Part shown: positions 31,160 to 42,400 of the stretch, one piece after another | Position numbering within the stretch: the first letter of the stretch is position 1 | How the letters are laid out: each line of letters opens with the position of its first letter | Source: Tritrichomonas musculus | Taxonomy: Eukaryota > Parabasalia > Tritrichomonadida > Tritrichomonadidae | NCBI GenBank assembly: GCA_039105265.1 | Contig: JAPFFF010000050.1 | Span: forward strand, 124,001 to 188,000 | DNA length: 64,000 nt | Direction of reading: 5' to 3' | The notes under the pieces: generated by a model | The model's input: only the letters and a program-made list of their open reading frames with translations | Database searches by the model: none | What the model was told of the DNA's origin: nothing | Made by a program: the position numbers and the translations under genes

Positions 31160-33115
31160 ATGGAACTGAATGAAAGCGAAATAAATTTTGAACTTAATCC
31201 AAATGATTTTAATGCAAAAGTTACATTCTCTCCTAATGCGAATAATGATGTTTTTATTCCCTATTCAATATCACATGAATCAAATAAATATAAAATTACA
31301 AGTATAGATGACTTTTCGTTTTATAATAACATATATATAAAATCAATTAATTTTCCAGATAACTCACAAATAAAATCGTTTGGTAAGAAAGCATTCACCA
31401 AATCATCAATTGAAGTAGTTCATATTCCATCAAATCTTAAAGAATTAAAAGAAAAATGGTGCAACAAATCATTATATTTATCACAGTGCATTTTATCAAA
31501 TAAAAATAAGAACTTTTCCTACCTTCGTAATTTTGAAAATCAAATTATTCTCGGAAAATCAGATCCTAAAAAAGCACAATATAACACAATAGTTTTTGCT
31601 AGTTGTGATCTCGAGAATATTACAATTCCGTCATCAATTGAATATTTATATCCAAGTATATTTTCACATTGCCAAAACCTAAAAAAAGTTGAATTTTCAA
31701 ATGATTCAAAACTTCAGCAAATCAATGAAAAAGCTTTCAGTTACACTTTCATTGAAAGTATTACAATTCCATCAAGTGTCAAAAAAATTTGTAGAAAAGC
31801 TTTTTGTGAATGCACTAATTTAAAAATTGTTTCTTTTTTGAATGATTCAAAATTGAAAACAATTTGTGAAAAAGCTTTTTATAAAACAAAAATTGAGGAA
31901 ATTTTTATTCCATCAAGAGTTGATGATCTTGAAGAAGGTTGGTGTGATAAAGTTCTATATTTGAATAAAGTTTCGGTTTCTAAAAACAACCAAAAATATT
32001 CATTTAATAAAAAGTTAAAAATTATGGTTACAAAATCTGACAAAAATTGCAGTTTTTATGATGAAATAGTCTTTGGATGTCGCAATATAAAAGAATTGAG
32101 TGTTCCTTCGAAAATAAGAAAAATACAACCATATTCATTTGCAGATTGTCAATTTTTACATAAAGTACAAATTCCAGAAAATTCAGAGTTAAAATCAATT
32201 GGAAAAAAAGCTTTCTCATTTACTCTATTTTCGGTTTTATCGATTCCAAAAAATGTTGTGGAATTGAAAGATGGCTGGTGTTCATTTTGTTCTTATTTGA
32301 AAAAAATTGTCATTTCAAATGAGAATATATGCTTTAAATATCTTGATAGAGAGAAGTCAATCGTGATTGGTAAATCAGATCCGAATAAGAATCAATACGA
32401 TTCACTTATTCATGCTAATTCAGAAATGAAGAAAATAAAAATTCCTTCTTCGATTAAATTCATTAAATCATTTGCTTTTCATTTGTGCCAAGAAATTCAA
32501 ATAGTTGAATTTGAACCTAATTCTAAATTAGTTTCAATCGGTGATTGCGCATTTAGTTTTTCAGCATTAGAAAAAATAACAATTCCCTCAAATGTTGAAG
32601 TAATAGGGAAAAGTGCTTTTGAATCATGCAATTGTTTAAGATGTATCAAATTTGATGTGAATTCAAAATTAAAATCAATTGGAGATTATGCATTTCAATA
32701 TTCTCCTCTAACTAATATTGTTATAACTTCGAACGTAATGCATATTGGCAAACACGCATTTGTTTCTTGTTTAAAACTCGAAAAAGTCGAATTTGAAGAC
32801 AATTCTAAATTGCATTCCATTGATTTATACTCATTCACTTTCACTGGAATTAAAAATTTGATTTTGCCTTCATCTGTTAGTTTAATCAAACAAGGAGCAT
32901 TCGAGTGCTGTCAATATCTTCGATCAGTTGAATGTCTTGGTGAAAAATTAAGAATTGATACTAAATCCTTCATTAGATGCCCTTCACTTGTACTTTTTTC
33001 ATTTCCTAATGCATGCGAAATTTCAATCGATCCAAATGCTTTTATAATAGAATCATCAAATTTTTCTCTTTTTGTGCAGAAAAAAACTAGTGTAATAATA
33101 AAAGAAGTACTATGA
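31160..33115 (+). CDS. BspA-like LRR protein, cytosolic type
   Basis: An intact protein of 651 aa with a dozen or more BspA/TpLRR repeats (SITIPSSVKKI..KAFCECTNLK). No signal peptide and no membrane anchor, so it is likely intracellular or non-classically exported. Three GWC-containing insertion modules (LKEKWC, LEEGWC, LKDGWC), each with a following GKSDPxK/VxASC segment, interrupt the repeat solenoid. The same module occurs in the pseudogene at 9126-10801. I start at 31160 (MELNESEINFELNPNDFNAK), because this matches the paralogue's start; an in-frame ATG 30 bases upstream would add ten hydrophobic residues that look like leader. The C-terminal cap (PNACEISIDPNAF) also matches the paralogue. 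Confidence 0.93.
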   Translation: MELNESEINFELNPNDFNAKVTFSPNANNDVFIPYSISHESNKYKITSIDDFSFYNNIYIKSINFPDNSQIKSFGKKAFTKSSIEVVHIPSNLKELKEKWCNKSLYLSQCILSNKNKNFSYLRNFENQIILGKSDPKKAQYNTIVFASCDLENITIPSSIEYLYPSIFSHCQNLKKVEFSNDSKLQQINEKAFSYTFIESITIPSSVKKICRKAFCECTNLKIVSFLNDSKLKTICEKAFYKTKIEEIFIPSRVDDLEEGWCDKVLYLNKVSVSKNNQKYSFNKKLKIMVTKSDKNCSFYDEIVFGCRNIKELSVPSKIRKIQPYSFADCQFLHKVQIPENSELKSIGKKAFSFTLFSVLSIPKNVVELKDGWCSFCSYLKKIVISNENICFKYLDREKSIVIGKSDPNKNQYDSLIHANSEMKKIKIPSSIKFIKSFAFHLCQEIQIVEFEPNSKLVSIGDCAFSFSALEKITIPSNVEVIGKSAFESCNCLRCIKFDVNSKLKSIGDYAFQYSPLTNIVITSNVMHIGKHAFVSCLKLEKVEFEDNSKLHSIDLYSFTFTGIKNLILPSSVSLIKQGAFECCQYLRSVECLGEKLRIDTKSFIRCPSLVLFSFPNACEISIDPNAFIIESSNFSLFVQKKTSVIIKEVL

Positions 33116-33775
33116 AAAAGTCATTAAAATTAAGAACAGCTTCAACGTTTACAGAGTTTTTTTTTTTAATTATTTAATTAATTAATTAAAAAAAAAACTA
33201 AAGAATAACTACAATTGGTTGCTGATTTTAAAACATTTGAAGAAAAGGAGTAAATTATATTTAATGCTTGAAAAAGCGTTTCATACTGAAAAATAAAGAA
33301 AATAAAGATAATTAAGGGTGTAGTATAAAAAATTTTTTTCCAAAGAAAATTTGAATGAAAAGTATTCAAAAAAGTATTCAATTTTTGCACACCCCATAAG
33401 TATCTTCCCATATCAAAACTTTTCAACGCCATTTATAATATAAGCAAAGGTACACTTTAAGAATATCGTAACGATTTGCTTTTTTTATGTTTCTCTTTAG
33501 ATGATGAGAACTGATGATGCATTTTTTTTGTTTTTTTCAATTTTGATAAAAGCGCTCAAAATCTAATAAAAATAAAATATGAACTAATTATAAAAACATA
33601 AATAGTGAGAAAATATTACTTTTTTATTTATTTATCTCTTTTATACAAGAATGGCCACTTTTTGAGCTTCGCTCAAAAAGTGTCCTATGTTAAATAATGT
33701 AAAAAAAAAAAAAATATTTTGAACAAATAAAAACTAAAAGAAAAATAATATAAATAAAAAAATATTTAAAACTTT
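33116..33775. other. Intergenic with perfect 12-bp hairpin
   Basis: AT-rich region between the BspA gene and the palindromic satellite. CACTTTTTGAGC-TTC-GCTCAAAAAGTG at 33656-33682 is a perfect 12-bp inverted repeat with a 3-base loop. The element CTCAAAAAGT occurs repeatedly elsewhere in the window (for example 11007, 17647, 34846). No gene is supported. Confidence 0.5.
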
Positions 33776-34786
33776 TAGTTGCAGGTGGAAGTTTAATTCG
33801 CGTAATTAGTTCCAACTGCAACTAAGTTGCGATAGCTGCAGGTGGAAGTTTGAAATGGTACATTTAAGTAATTACTTCCACCTGAAGCTATCGCAGTTTA
33901 GCTGCCGGTGGAAGTTTAATTCGCGTAATTAGTTCCAACTGCAGCTAAACTGCGATAGCTTCAGGTGGAAGCTTGAAATGGTACATTTAAGTAATTACTT
34001 CCACCTGAAGCTATCGCAGTTTAGCTGCAGGTGGAAGTTTAATTCGCGTAATTAGTTCCAACTGCAACTAAGTTGCGATAGCTTCAGGTGGAAGTTTGAA
34101 ATGGTACATTTAAGTAATTACTTCCACCTTTAGCTATCGCAGCTCAGCCGCAGGTGGAAGATTGGTTTCCTTATTTATTTACTTCCACCTGCAGCTGAGA
34201 AGCGATAGCCGCAGGTGGAAGGCTAAATTGGTAAATAGTGATTTTCCACCTGCAGCTGTCGCAGCTCAGCCGCAGGTGGAAGATTGGTTTCCTTATTTAT
34301 TTACTTCCACCTGCAGCTGAGAAGCGATAGCCGCAGGTGGAAGGCTAAATTGGTAAATAGTGATTTTCCACCTGCAGCTGTCGCAGCTCAGCCGCAGGTG
34401 GAAGATTGGTTTCCTTATTTATTTACTTCCACCTGCAGCTGAGAAGCGATAGCCGCAGGTGGAAGGCTAAATTGGTAAATAGTGATTTTCCACCTGCAGC
34501 TGTCGCAGCTCAGCCGCAGGTGGAAACTTGGTTTCCTTATTTCTTTACTTCCACCTGCAGCTGTCGCAGCTCAGCCGCAGGTGGAAGATTGGTTTCCTTA
34601 TTTATTTACTTCCACCTGCAGCTGAGAAGCGATAGCCGCAGGTGGAAGGCTAAATTGGTAAATAGTGATTTTCCACCTGCAGCTGTCACAGTAGGCCGCA
34701 GGTGGAAACTTGGTTTCCTTATTTCTTTACCTCCACCTGCAGCTGAGAAGCGATAGCCGCAGGTGGAAGGCTAAATTGGTAAATAG
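33776..34786. repeat. Palindromic satellite: ~61-bp monomers in 122/123-bp dimers
   Basis: About 1 kb of tandem repeats in which every monomer is itself an inverted repeat: GCAGGTGGAA - spacer of about 20-30 - TTCCACCTGC. Two monomer types alternate to give a higher-order unit. The first three units are 123 bp (phase points 33795, 33918, 34041; spacer with AATTCGCGTAATTAG). Later units are 122 bp (34161, 34283, 34405, 34527, with one half-unit step of 60, then 122 again). Monomer junctions AGCTGTCGCAGCT are also near-palindromic. Locally much richer in GC than the flanks. A 116-aa plus-strand frame over it is a repeat artefact. Confidence 0.95.
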
Positions 34787-37282
34787 AGAATATCAAATCA
34801 AAGATATGAAGTGATTTTTTTTCATCCACCTTTTCGCTCTCAAAAAGTTAAAAAATATTATATTTTAATCATTTTTGAATAAAAACTCTTTATATATTAG
34901 AGATAGGATTTTTTTAATGATAGATTTGATATACTGATATTATTCTGATTTTTTAAGCCTATGTTCAAAATGAACTCTTATTATATATAGGATAACAAAA
35001 AGAGGGGGTTTCACTCAGGTGTCAAATCCGCTTTTCCATTAAATACGAGAATTTGAGAGTTGATAATTATATTTATATACTATTACATATATTTAATAAT
35101 AATAATACTAATTTCGTAAAAAAATATTTAATATTTATGAATATATATATGTTTAGTTATTTTATTTTTGAGAGAAAAACTGCTTTTTCTTCAGAAAATT
35201 AACATCTTGATAGTGACTTAGATTTCTATACGATTTTATATCAGGTTTTTTATATATTGTAATATCGATTGAAGATATTATATCCAAAATATTCTTCCAA
35301 ATCATATGGCCAATTTTTGTATATTTATGTTTTCAATTTTTATAAAATTTCTGATATCAGAATTTTTTTTTTTTGAATATGACATGTTAGATGAAATGAT
35401 TATTATCTCTATCAAAGCTTTACTGTTCTCCGCCTTTATTTTTAAATAGAGCCACTAAGTCTTTTTTAAAAAAATACCGACAATGTTTTGCTTTCAAAGA
35501 ATAGCATTTTTTTGTCTAGTTATTATTAATTAAAAATAAGATTCTTAGATATCTCTTGAATTTTTATCATTTATAGAGCAAGCGTTAATAATAATGGTAT
35601 TATTTTACTCGGCGGCTTTTATCTATTGCCCTTTTACAAAATTACGAATTCTCTATCAAATATCTACTATTTTTAATCAAAAGATTTAATTTATATATGC
35701 AATTATTAATAAATATCTAAATAAACTGAATTATTCCAATATGTTAATTTTTATCGGAAAGATTTGTATAAATGCATTTGAAATAACTGCATTCCCATTT
35801 ATTTTTATTCAATAATAAACAATTCCATCAAATATTTGTATGTGGTTTTTTTTGACTCTTTTATACATCTTTTTTGTGTTAAATTGCTCATATTTTTCTT
35901 CTTCAAAACAAATTTCATCTCACATGTCCCTTTCAAAATGATCATATGTAATATTTCAAAATTGGCCATATGGAATAGATTAAAAATAATAAAAACCAAT
36001 TATCTGTCCATTAATAAAATAAATATTATAATTTTAGAAAAATCCTATAGAGATTTGCAGAGTGCTGCCCCTTCTTAACAAAATGAAATTGAATAGTTTT
36101 ATCAAAGAAAGTCCAATTTTTTTTTTTTTCAAAAAGAATTCAAAATTTTTCACAAGTTTAACCATCAAATAAAAGAAATTTCTATTATTTGCGAATGAAA
36201 CTAAAAAATTCTATTCGAATTTAATATTATTTGAAGAGAAATATCATTAATTTATACCAATTTGTCTCATTATATGCAAACCATTTTTAATATCATTTCC
36301 TATCATCATAATATATCAATTTTTATACCAAAGTTTAATTTTTGTATAACCAAAAAGATAATTGATGAATAAAATACTATTTGAATAAAATGTATCGAAA
36401 TGATATAAAAAAAATCGTTGGAAAATTGAGAAAAAAGCGCTTTTCCATATTTAGTGTATGCGAAACAATAATATTTATAGAATCATAACAATTGAAAAGA
36501 AAGGCATTACTTGAAACATCGATAATACTAAAAAAAAAAAAATTATAATACATATGCTAATGATATTTTCTTTTAAAAAGTAGATTTGCCAAATTGAAAA
36601 TTGAAAAAAATAATGGATAGATATAGCTTATCGATCAATAAAAAAATTTAAAATACAGTTGTTCCACTTTTGTAACGGAAAAATCCACTTTCGTAACAGA
36701 ATTTTTTTTTATGATTTTTTAAAAATTGATATTTTTCATTTTTCATTTCTTTTTTTATCGAAATCCTTTCATAATGAGAAGTTTAATCAAGAAATGATAT
36801 TTATAAAGAGGTTTATTAAGTTATTAATAATAATTATGGATTTACTCAAAATTCTTTTTTTAGAAGAAAATCGTGTTTTTATAATTGTACTATAATTTAA
36901 TAAAAAATTACTAATAAGTAATTATATTAATTGAATTTAAAAGATTTTGAAAAAATAATATAATTTAATTTCTTTTCAAAATCGACCAAATAAAATACGG
37001 CAATTGAATAGAGGGGTTTCGGCAAAATTACGGATTTGACAACGGCACTCTCCAACTACGGCCTACGGCCGTAAGGGTTATTAGATATGCTGATATCTCA
37101 ATTCTGATATGAGTAAAAAAAAAAAAAAAAAAAAATAAAATATTTATATCATAATTTTATAAATTTCTAATTGAATGTTGTCATTCAATTCGAAATATTT
37201 TCTAATTAAACTATATATAAAATATTTGGATAATTTTATTTATTCATAATTAAAAAATGAAACTACTTGAAGAATTTTATCT
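34787..37282. other. Long AT-rich intergenic region
   Basis: About 2.5 kb without a supported gene. Small frames such as 35836-36078 and 36659-36895 are Phe/Ile/Lys-rich strings and are not convincing. It holds the second copy of the dispersed repeat (36968-37080), a repeated CACTTTTGTAACGGA/CACTTTCGTAACAGA pair near 36663-36700 and several poly-A/T tracts. Confidence 0.5.
36968..37080 (+). repeat. Dispersed ~107-bp repeat, copy 2
   Basis: Matches 18421-18527 in the same orientation. The cores GACCAAATAAAATACGGC and GATTTGACAACGG are shared, and this copy has an extra GGCCTAC-like insertion before CGTAAGGGTTA. It lies outside the hAT-like element, so the repeat is a separate family. Confidence 0.75.
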
Positions 37283-38590
37283 TCATATATATCTTCCATA
37301 TATTTCAAATGAATCAAAAATAAAGTAGTCATTATTATGGCCGTTTTTGCCTGTTTGACGAAATCGAATGTATCGGAATTTTTTCGTTGTTTGATGTTTA
37401 ATATCAAATGTGTGAATTATACCTCCTTGACCATCAAGACACGAAACGTTGCTTTCTTCTGTGAGATTGGTCCACAATTTATCATCGCTGCTGTTGTCGT
37501 CCGATCCTTCAATAACCCAGCTTTTTGGATTCGGATTTGAATTATTCCAATTTGTCGATGTCCTGATTGTGTATTTTGTTGGGCTAACCCGATGCTCGCA
37601 AAAGTCAAAGCAGACCCAGCTGTTCGCAACATTATTAGACCGAAAGTAATTACTTTGATCTTCAAATAAAATAACATTTTGTGGAACATGTGATGAATAA
37701 GTAGATGAAGCAGTAATTTTAAGAAGATCTTCAATGTTGTTTGGCGACTTGTTCCTCAGGTATTTGATGATGCCTGAGAATTCTTGATTCTCATCCTTCG
37801 TGAAAAGTAACGCTGCGTACCTGCTTGGATTCGTGTCTGACTCTTTTGTATCAACTTCTTCTTGAAGACGAGCAGACAGAGAATTCCACGTCTTTGAATT
37901 CAAATCTTCATAGTCAAATATGTTAACAAAGTCCTTCATAATGGATGCTGAAACATTCTTGAAAATGACTGTCTCATAAATTTCAAAGGTTTTTCTATCG
38001 TTCGCGTAAATTTCGTTCGCAAAATTCAAAAGTTAATCTTCATCATTCAATTTAAGTTTATCGTCACTGAGAACTCTCAGTAATGTGTCAAAAGAGAGAC
38101 CCTTTAGTTTGTCGTTGCATGTTTCTGCAAGTTCATTAAAATGTGAAGCGATGAATTCAATTTCTCGGACAATTTGATTTGAATAAAATTTTGGGAATTT
38201 TTCATGATTTTGAATTAACGTAAAAACATTGTCTGCCGTTAATTCAACGTTGTCCATAGTACCTGTGAGTTCAATAGAGTTGTTTCCAAGTGATTCAATG
38301 ACTTCTAAAAGAAATTCAAGGTCGGCCGTTTGAAGTGTAACTTGGTTGAAATCAACAAGATTGAGAATTTGTTGGAAATCGCCTTGATGCTCAGTGTTGA
38401 TAATGTATGTGTCAGACGTTGGATCATTTGAGTGCATTTGACAAATTTTAGAAGATAAAAGTTCAGCAATTAAGTGACTTGTTTTAAATTCTTTGTTATT
38501 TACAATAAAAGTAAAATCTTGCGCATAAACATGGAAGGGGACTCCAAAAATGCATGAAGGTGTGAGTTTTATTTGGTTTATTTCACTCAT
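37283..38590 (-). pseudogene. BTB/F5/8-type-C protein with one internal TAA
   Basis: A 435-codon paralogue of 22380-23657. The N-terminal half (SEINQIKLTPSCIFGVPFHV, DFTFIVNNKEFKT) is a BTB-BACK-like region. The C-terminal half is a discoidin fold (NSWVCFDFCEHRVSPTKYTI, PKSWVIEGSDD, FRYIRFRQTG, FEIYGR). A single in-frame TAA at 38033-38035 interrupts it after LKLNDED. The intact paralogue has Gln at the matching position (LNSEDQLFEF), so one C-to-T change (CAA to TAA) would explain it. The remainder is open in one frame. It could be a very young pseudogene or an error. The conserved ATG at 38590 follows a TTCCACCAAAT leader. Confidence 0.82.
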
Positions 38591-39463
38591 ATTTGGTGGA
38601 AAAAAAAAAATACTATAAAATTTTAAATTTTATAAGTTCTCATACAATATTTTCACTTAATAATTCAATTTTTACTAGTAAATTTAATTATTAAAAAAGT
38701 GTCGTTTCTCCACTCTATCAAATATCTACCATAACCTTTTTTTATATTATTATTATTATTTTTTATAGATCTTTTATTGAAATTTTTGAACTTGTTTCAT
38801 TTCATCATTTTATATTTTTATAAATATTGAATATTCCATTCAATTATTTCAAATAATTCAATGCTTTTAATACAATAATAAATTTTTATTTGTTTTTAAA
38901 AAATCCTTATTAATAAAAAGTATTTTAGAAATTAAAAAGTTCTATTATATTTATGAATTTGTACATTTATTTATTCTTAGGTATATAAATGAATTTTCCA
39001 AAATAATATTCGATCTTTTATTTTTTTCAATGTTCGAATCAACAGAATTCCAATTGATTAAAAAGATTATTTAATCCAACTCCATTTTTTGATAACAAAA
39101 AATTGTCCAATATCTTCTCATTGAGTGAATCCTTACGGTAATTGGCTCTTTGAACAGTGAACATCTGTTTTATTTGAAAATTACTATCTTGTATCACAGT
39201 ATAATCACCTTTCAGGTGTCAGTCAAATGTAAATTTTAATGATACAAATTCCAAATAATTCATTAAATATGAAAGATAAGGTATAAAATAATTATTTATA
39301 CGTTTGATTTTACGATAACTGATTGGTTTTCAGAAATAATCCAATTATTGAAATTATTTCACATTTTAAAATAATATACTCATAATTCTTTTGGAAAGCA
39401 TTCAAATTTAATAATATACAAATTATTGTTGATTTTATTTAATAAACATTATATTAAGTTTAT
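38591..39463. other. Intergenic
   Basis: About 870 bp of AT-rich sequence, with no coding, RNA or repeat feature recognised. The stretch near 39110-39240 is somewhat less AT-rich but shows no extended frame. Confidence 0.45.
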
Positions 39464-42400
39464 TTATATTCCAAATCCTTCATAAAATATTTCATTGATA
39501 TCTTTCATGTATGGATGAAATACTGGCAAATTGGGATTTATATATATTGGTTTCACAGTATTTATTCTACCAAATAAAATTGGGTATGGAGGTGTATATA
39601 AGATCGTTTCCATTGAATGAATAATACTTCGAATTTCATTGATAAAAATGTGTTTAATATTTTCATCTTGAATAACATAATCAAACAAGTCATCTGCTTT
39701 GGTAAATAGAATTATTCCTTCAGATTTTGATTCATTGATATTAATTCTTTCTATTGGACGGCAAAATTCAAAAATATCTGATTCTATCTTATTACTGACT
39801 TCGTATTTCATTTGATCCATTTTATTATTGAGTTCTATCAATTTGAAATTATTGATTGTAATCATAGACTTTTCTATTTGTGGATCTGATTTTATAATCA
39901 ATTCATTTTGATTTGTTTTGTTATTAATAATTTCATCTTCTTTTGATAGTTCGTTGATGTTCATTTCTTCTTGGAAATCAGGCAATTTCAAGTGTAGCTC
40001 ATTAATATAATCTTGGATAGTTTGATATGGCTGATTTTTCAAGTTGAATAAAGGGAAAAGTAAAATGAAAGATTTGAGATATGAAAAAATATTTTGGCTT
40101 TCACATCTACTCAAATGAAACCTAAAATTATAATTTATATCTTCATTTTGGAAATGAATTTTTGAAAAAGACTTAATAAAATATTTCCTCGATTCTTCAT
40201 AGTCAGAAATTGACAAATAATAGTCAGTAAGCTTGAGATTTGTTAGACAAATAATAAACGTTTTTGATATTTCAAGTCTTTCGTCAAAATGTATTTTTCC
40301 TTGGAATATCAATGGATCATCTTCATGTTTTGATGAATTGATATAAAAATCAATTGATTCCTGTTGTCTATCTGTTTTCTCTCTCAAATATCCAAGATTG
40401 AATTCTGCTAGAGAAAAATTGTGTTTAGATGATCTTTTATAAAAATGTTCAGCTTTTGGAATGTCATTTAAAAAAAGCTGATTTATTAAGCCATAATTAT
40501 TTTGTCCAAAAGGATATTCACCAAATGCCGATTCTTTAATATATTCAATTGATTTTTCTAAATCTTCAAAACAAATTAAATAAATCAAGCCAAGATCATT
40601 CGCTGAACGATAACAATAATAATTATAACTGATACAAGAAACCAAATAATTAACATAAGAAGAATAAGTCTGATTTTTGGTTTCATTGAAATGAATTTGA
40701 TAACATCTCAACAAATATTTTATTGCTTTTGATAAATTGAAAAATGGTTCAATATCTAAATGAATGCAACTTAAATAAAAAAGTGCTTCTGAGTGATTTT
40801 GTTTTGCTGCATTTTCAAAATAAATTTTGGCTTTCAAATAATCTTGTTTAACTCCTTTCCCTTTATAATAAAGATTGCCCAAATGAAAAAGGGATTCTGA
40901 ATTATTCCGTTTTGCTGATGATTCATAATATTCTTTAGCTTTTAAGTAATCTTGTTCAACTCCTTCACCATAGAAATAAAGATGACCTAAATATAAAAAG
41001 GCATCTGAATTTTGTTCTATAGCAGATAATTCATAATATTCTTTAGCTTTCAAATAATCTTGTTTAACTCCATACCCATTTTTATAAAGATTACCTAAGT
41101 TCAAAAGAGCATATGAATTTATATTTTCTGCTGCTAATTCAAAATATTTTTTAGCAAGAGAATAATCTTTGGTAACACCATTCCCATTCAAATAAAGATC
41201 ACCCAAATGAAGAAGGGAATCTGAATGATTTTGTTTTGAAGATAATTCAAAATATTCTTTAGCTTTATTATAATCGCGTTTGACTCCATATCCATAATAA
41301 TAAAGATTCCCTAAATAAAAAAGAGCATCAGAATCATTTTGTTTTGATGATAATTCAAAATATTCTCTAGCTTTATTATAATCTTGTTCAACACCTTTGC
41401 CATAATAATAAAGTTCACCCAGGCTATTAAGTGCCAATGAGTTATTTTGATTACCTGACAATTCATAATATTCTTTAGCTTTTAAATAATCTCGTTTAAC
41501 TCCAACTCCTTTACTGTACATATTTCCCAAATTTAACATAGCGAATGAATTGTTCTGTTTTGCTGACAATTCATAATATTCTTTAGCTTTTAAATAATCT
41601 TGTTCAACTCCATTCCCATAGTAATAAAGAGTTCCTAAATGCAAAAGAGCTTCTGAATTGTTTTCTTCTGCTGATGCTTCAAAATAATCTTTAGCTATCA
41701 AAAAGTCTTCTTTTCCTTCATTTTCATAAAAAAAAGAACATCCTAAGTAAAAATTATAATCTGAAATACTTTGTTCATTTGATAACTGAAAATATTCATT
41801 TGCTTTTTCCAAATTGCTTTCAACTCCATTCGCATTAAAGTAGAGATGGCCTAAATTAAAAAGTGCATCTGGATTGTTTTGTTCGGCTGATATTTCAAAA
41901 TATTCTCTAGCTTTTGAATAATCTTTTTCAACTCCTTGTCCATAATAATAAAGGTTTCCTAAACTATTGAATGCTTCTGAATTGTTTTGTTTGGCTGAAA
42001 GCTCATAATATTCTTTAGCTTTTGAATAATCTTTTTCAACTCCTTGCCCATAATAATAAAGGTTTCCTAAACTATTGAATGCTTCTGAGTTATTTTGAGT
42101 ACTTGAAAGTTCAAAATATTTTTTGGCTTCCAAAAAATCTTTTTGGACTCCATAACCATTATAATAAAGTTCACCTAAAGAAAAGAGAGCTTCTGAATTA
42201 TTTTGTTTACTTGATAATTCATAATACATTTTTGCTTTTGAATAATTCTTTTCAACTCCTTTCCCATTAAAATAAAGGTATCCTAAATTTAAAAGAGCTT
42301 CTGAATTGTTTATATTCCCAGATATTTCATAGTATTCTTTAGCTTTTAAAAAACTCTTTTCAACTCCAATTCCATATAAATATAAATTCCCCAAATTTAA

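Noticed and set aside
34406-34756. 116-aa open frame across the palindromic satellite
   Set aside because: The protein is just the translated tandem repeat, and the frame stays open only because the repeat lacks stops in that phase.
33776-34786. CRISPR array
   Set aside because: Repeats and spacers are both repeated and palindromic, units are directly tandem, no cas genes exist, and the genome is eukaryotic.
9971-38035. Reassigned genetic code with TAA as a sense codon
   Set aside because: Intact genes in the window, such as the phosphatase and the transporter, terminate normally at TAA, and TGA also serves as stop.
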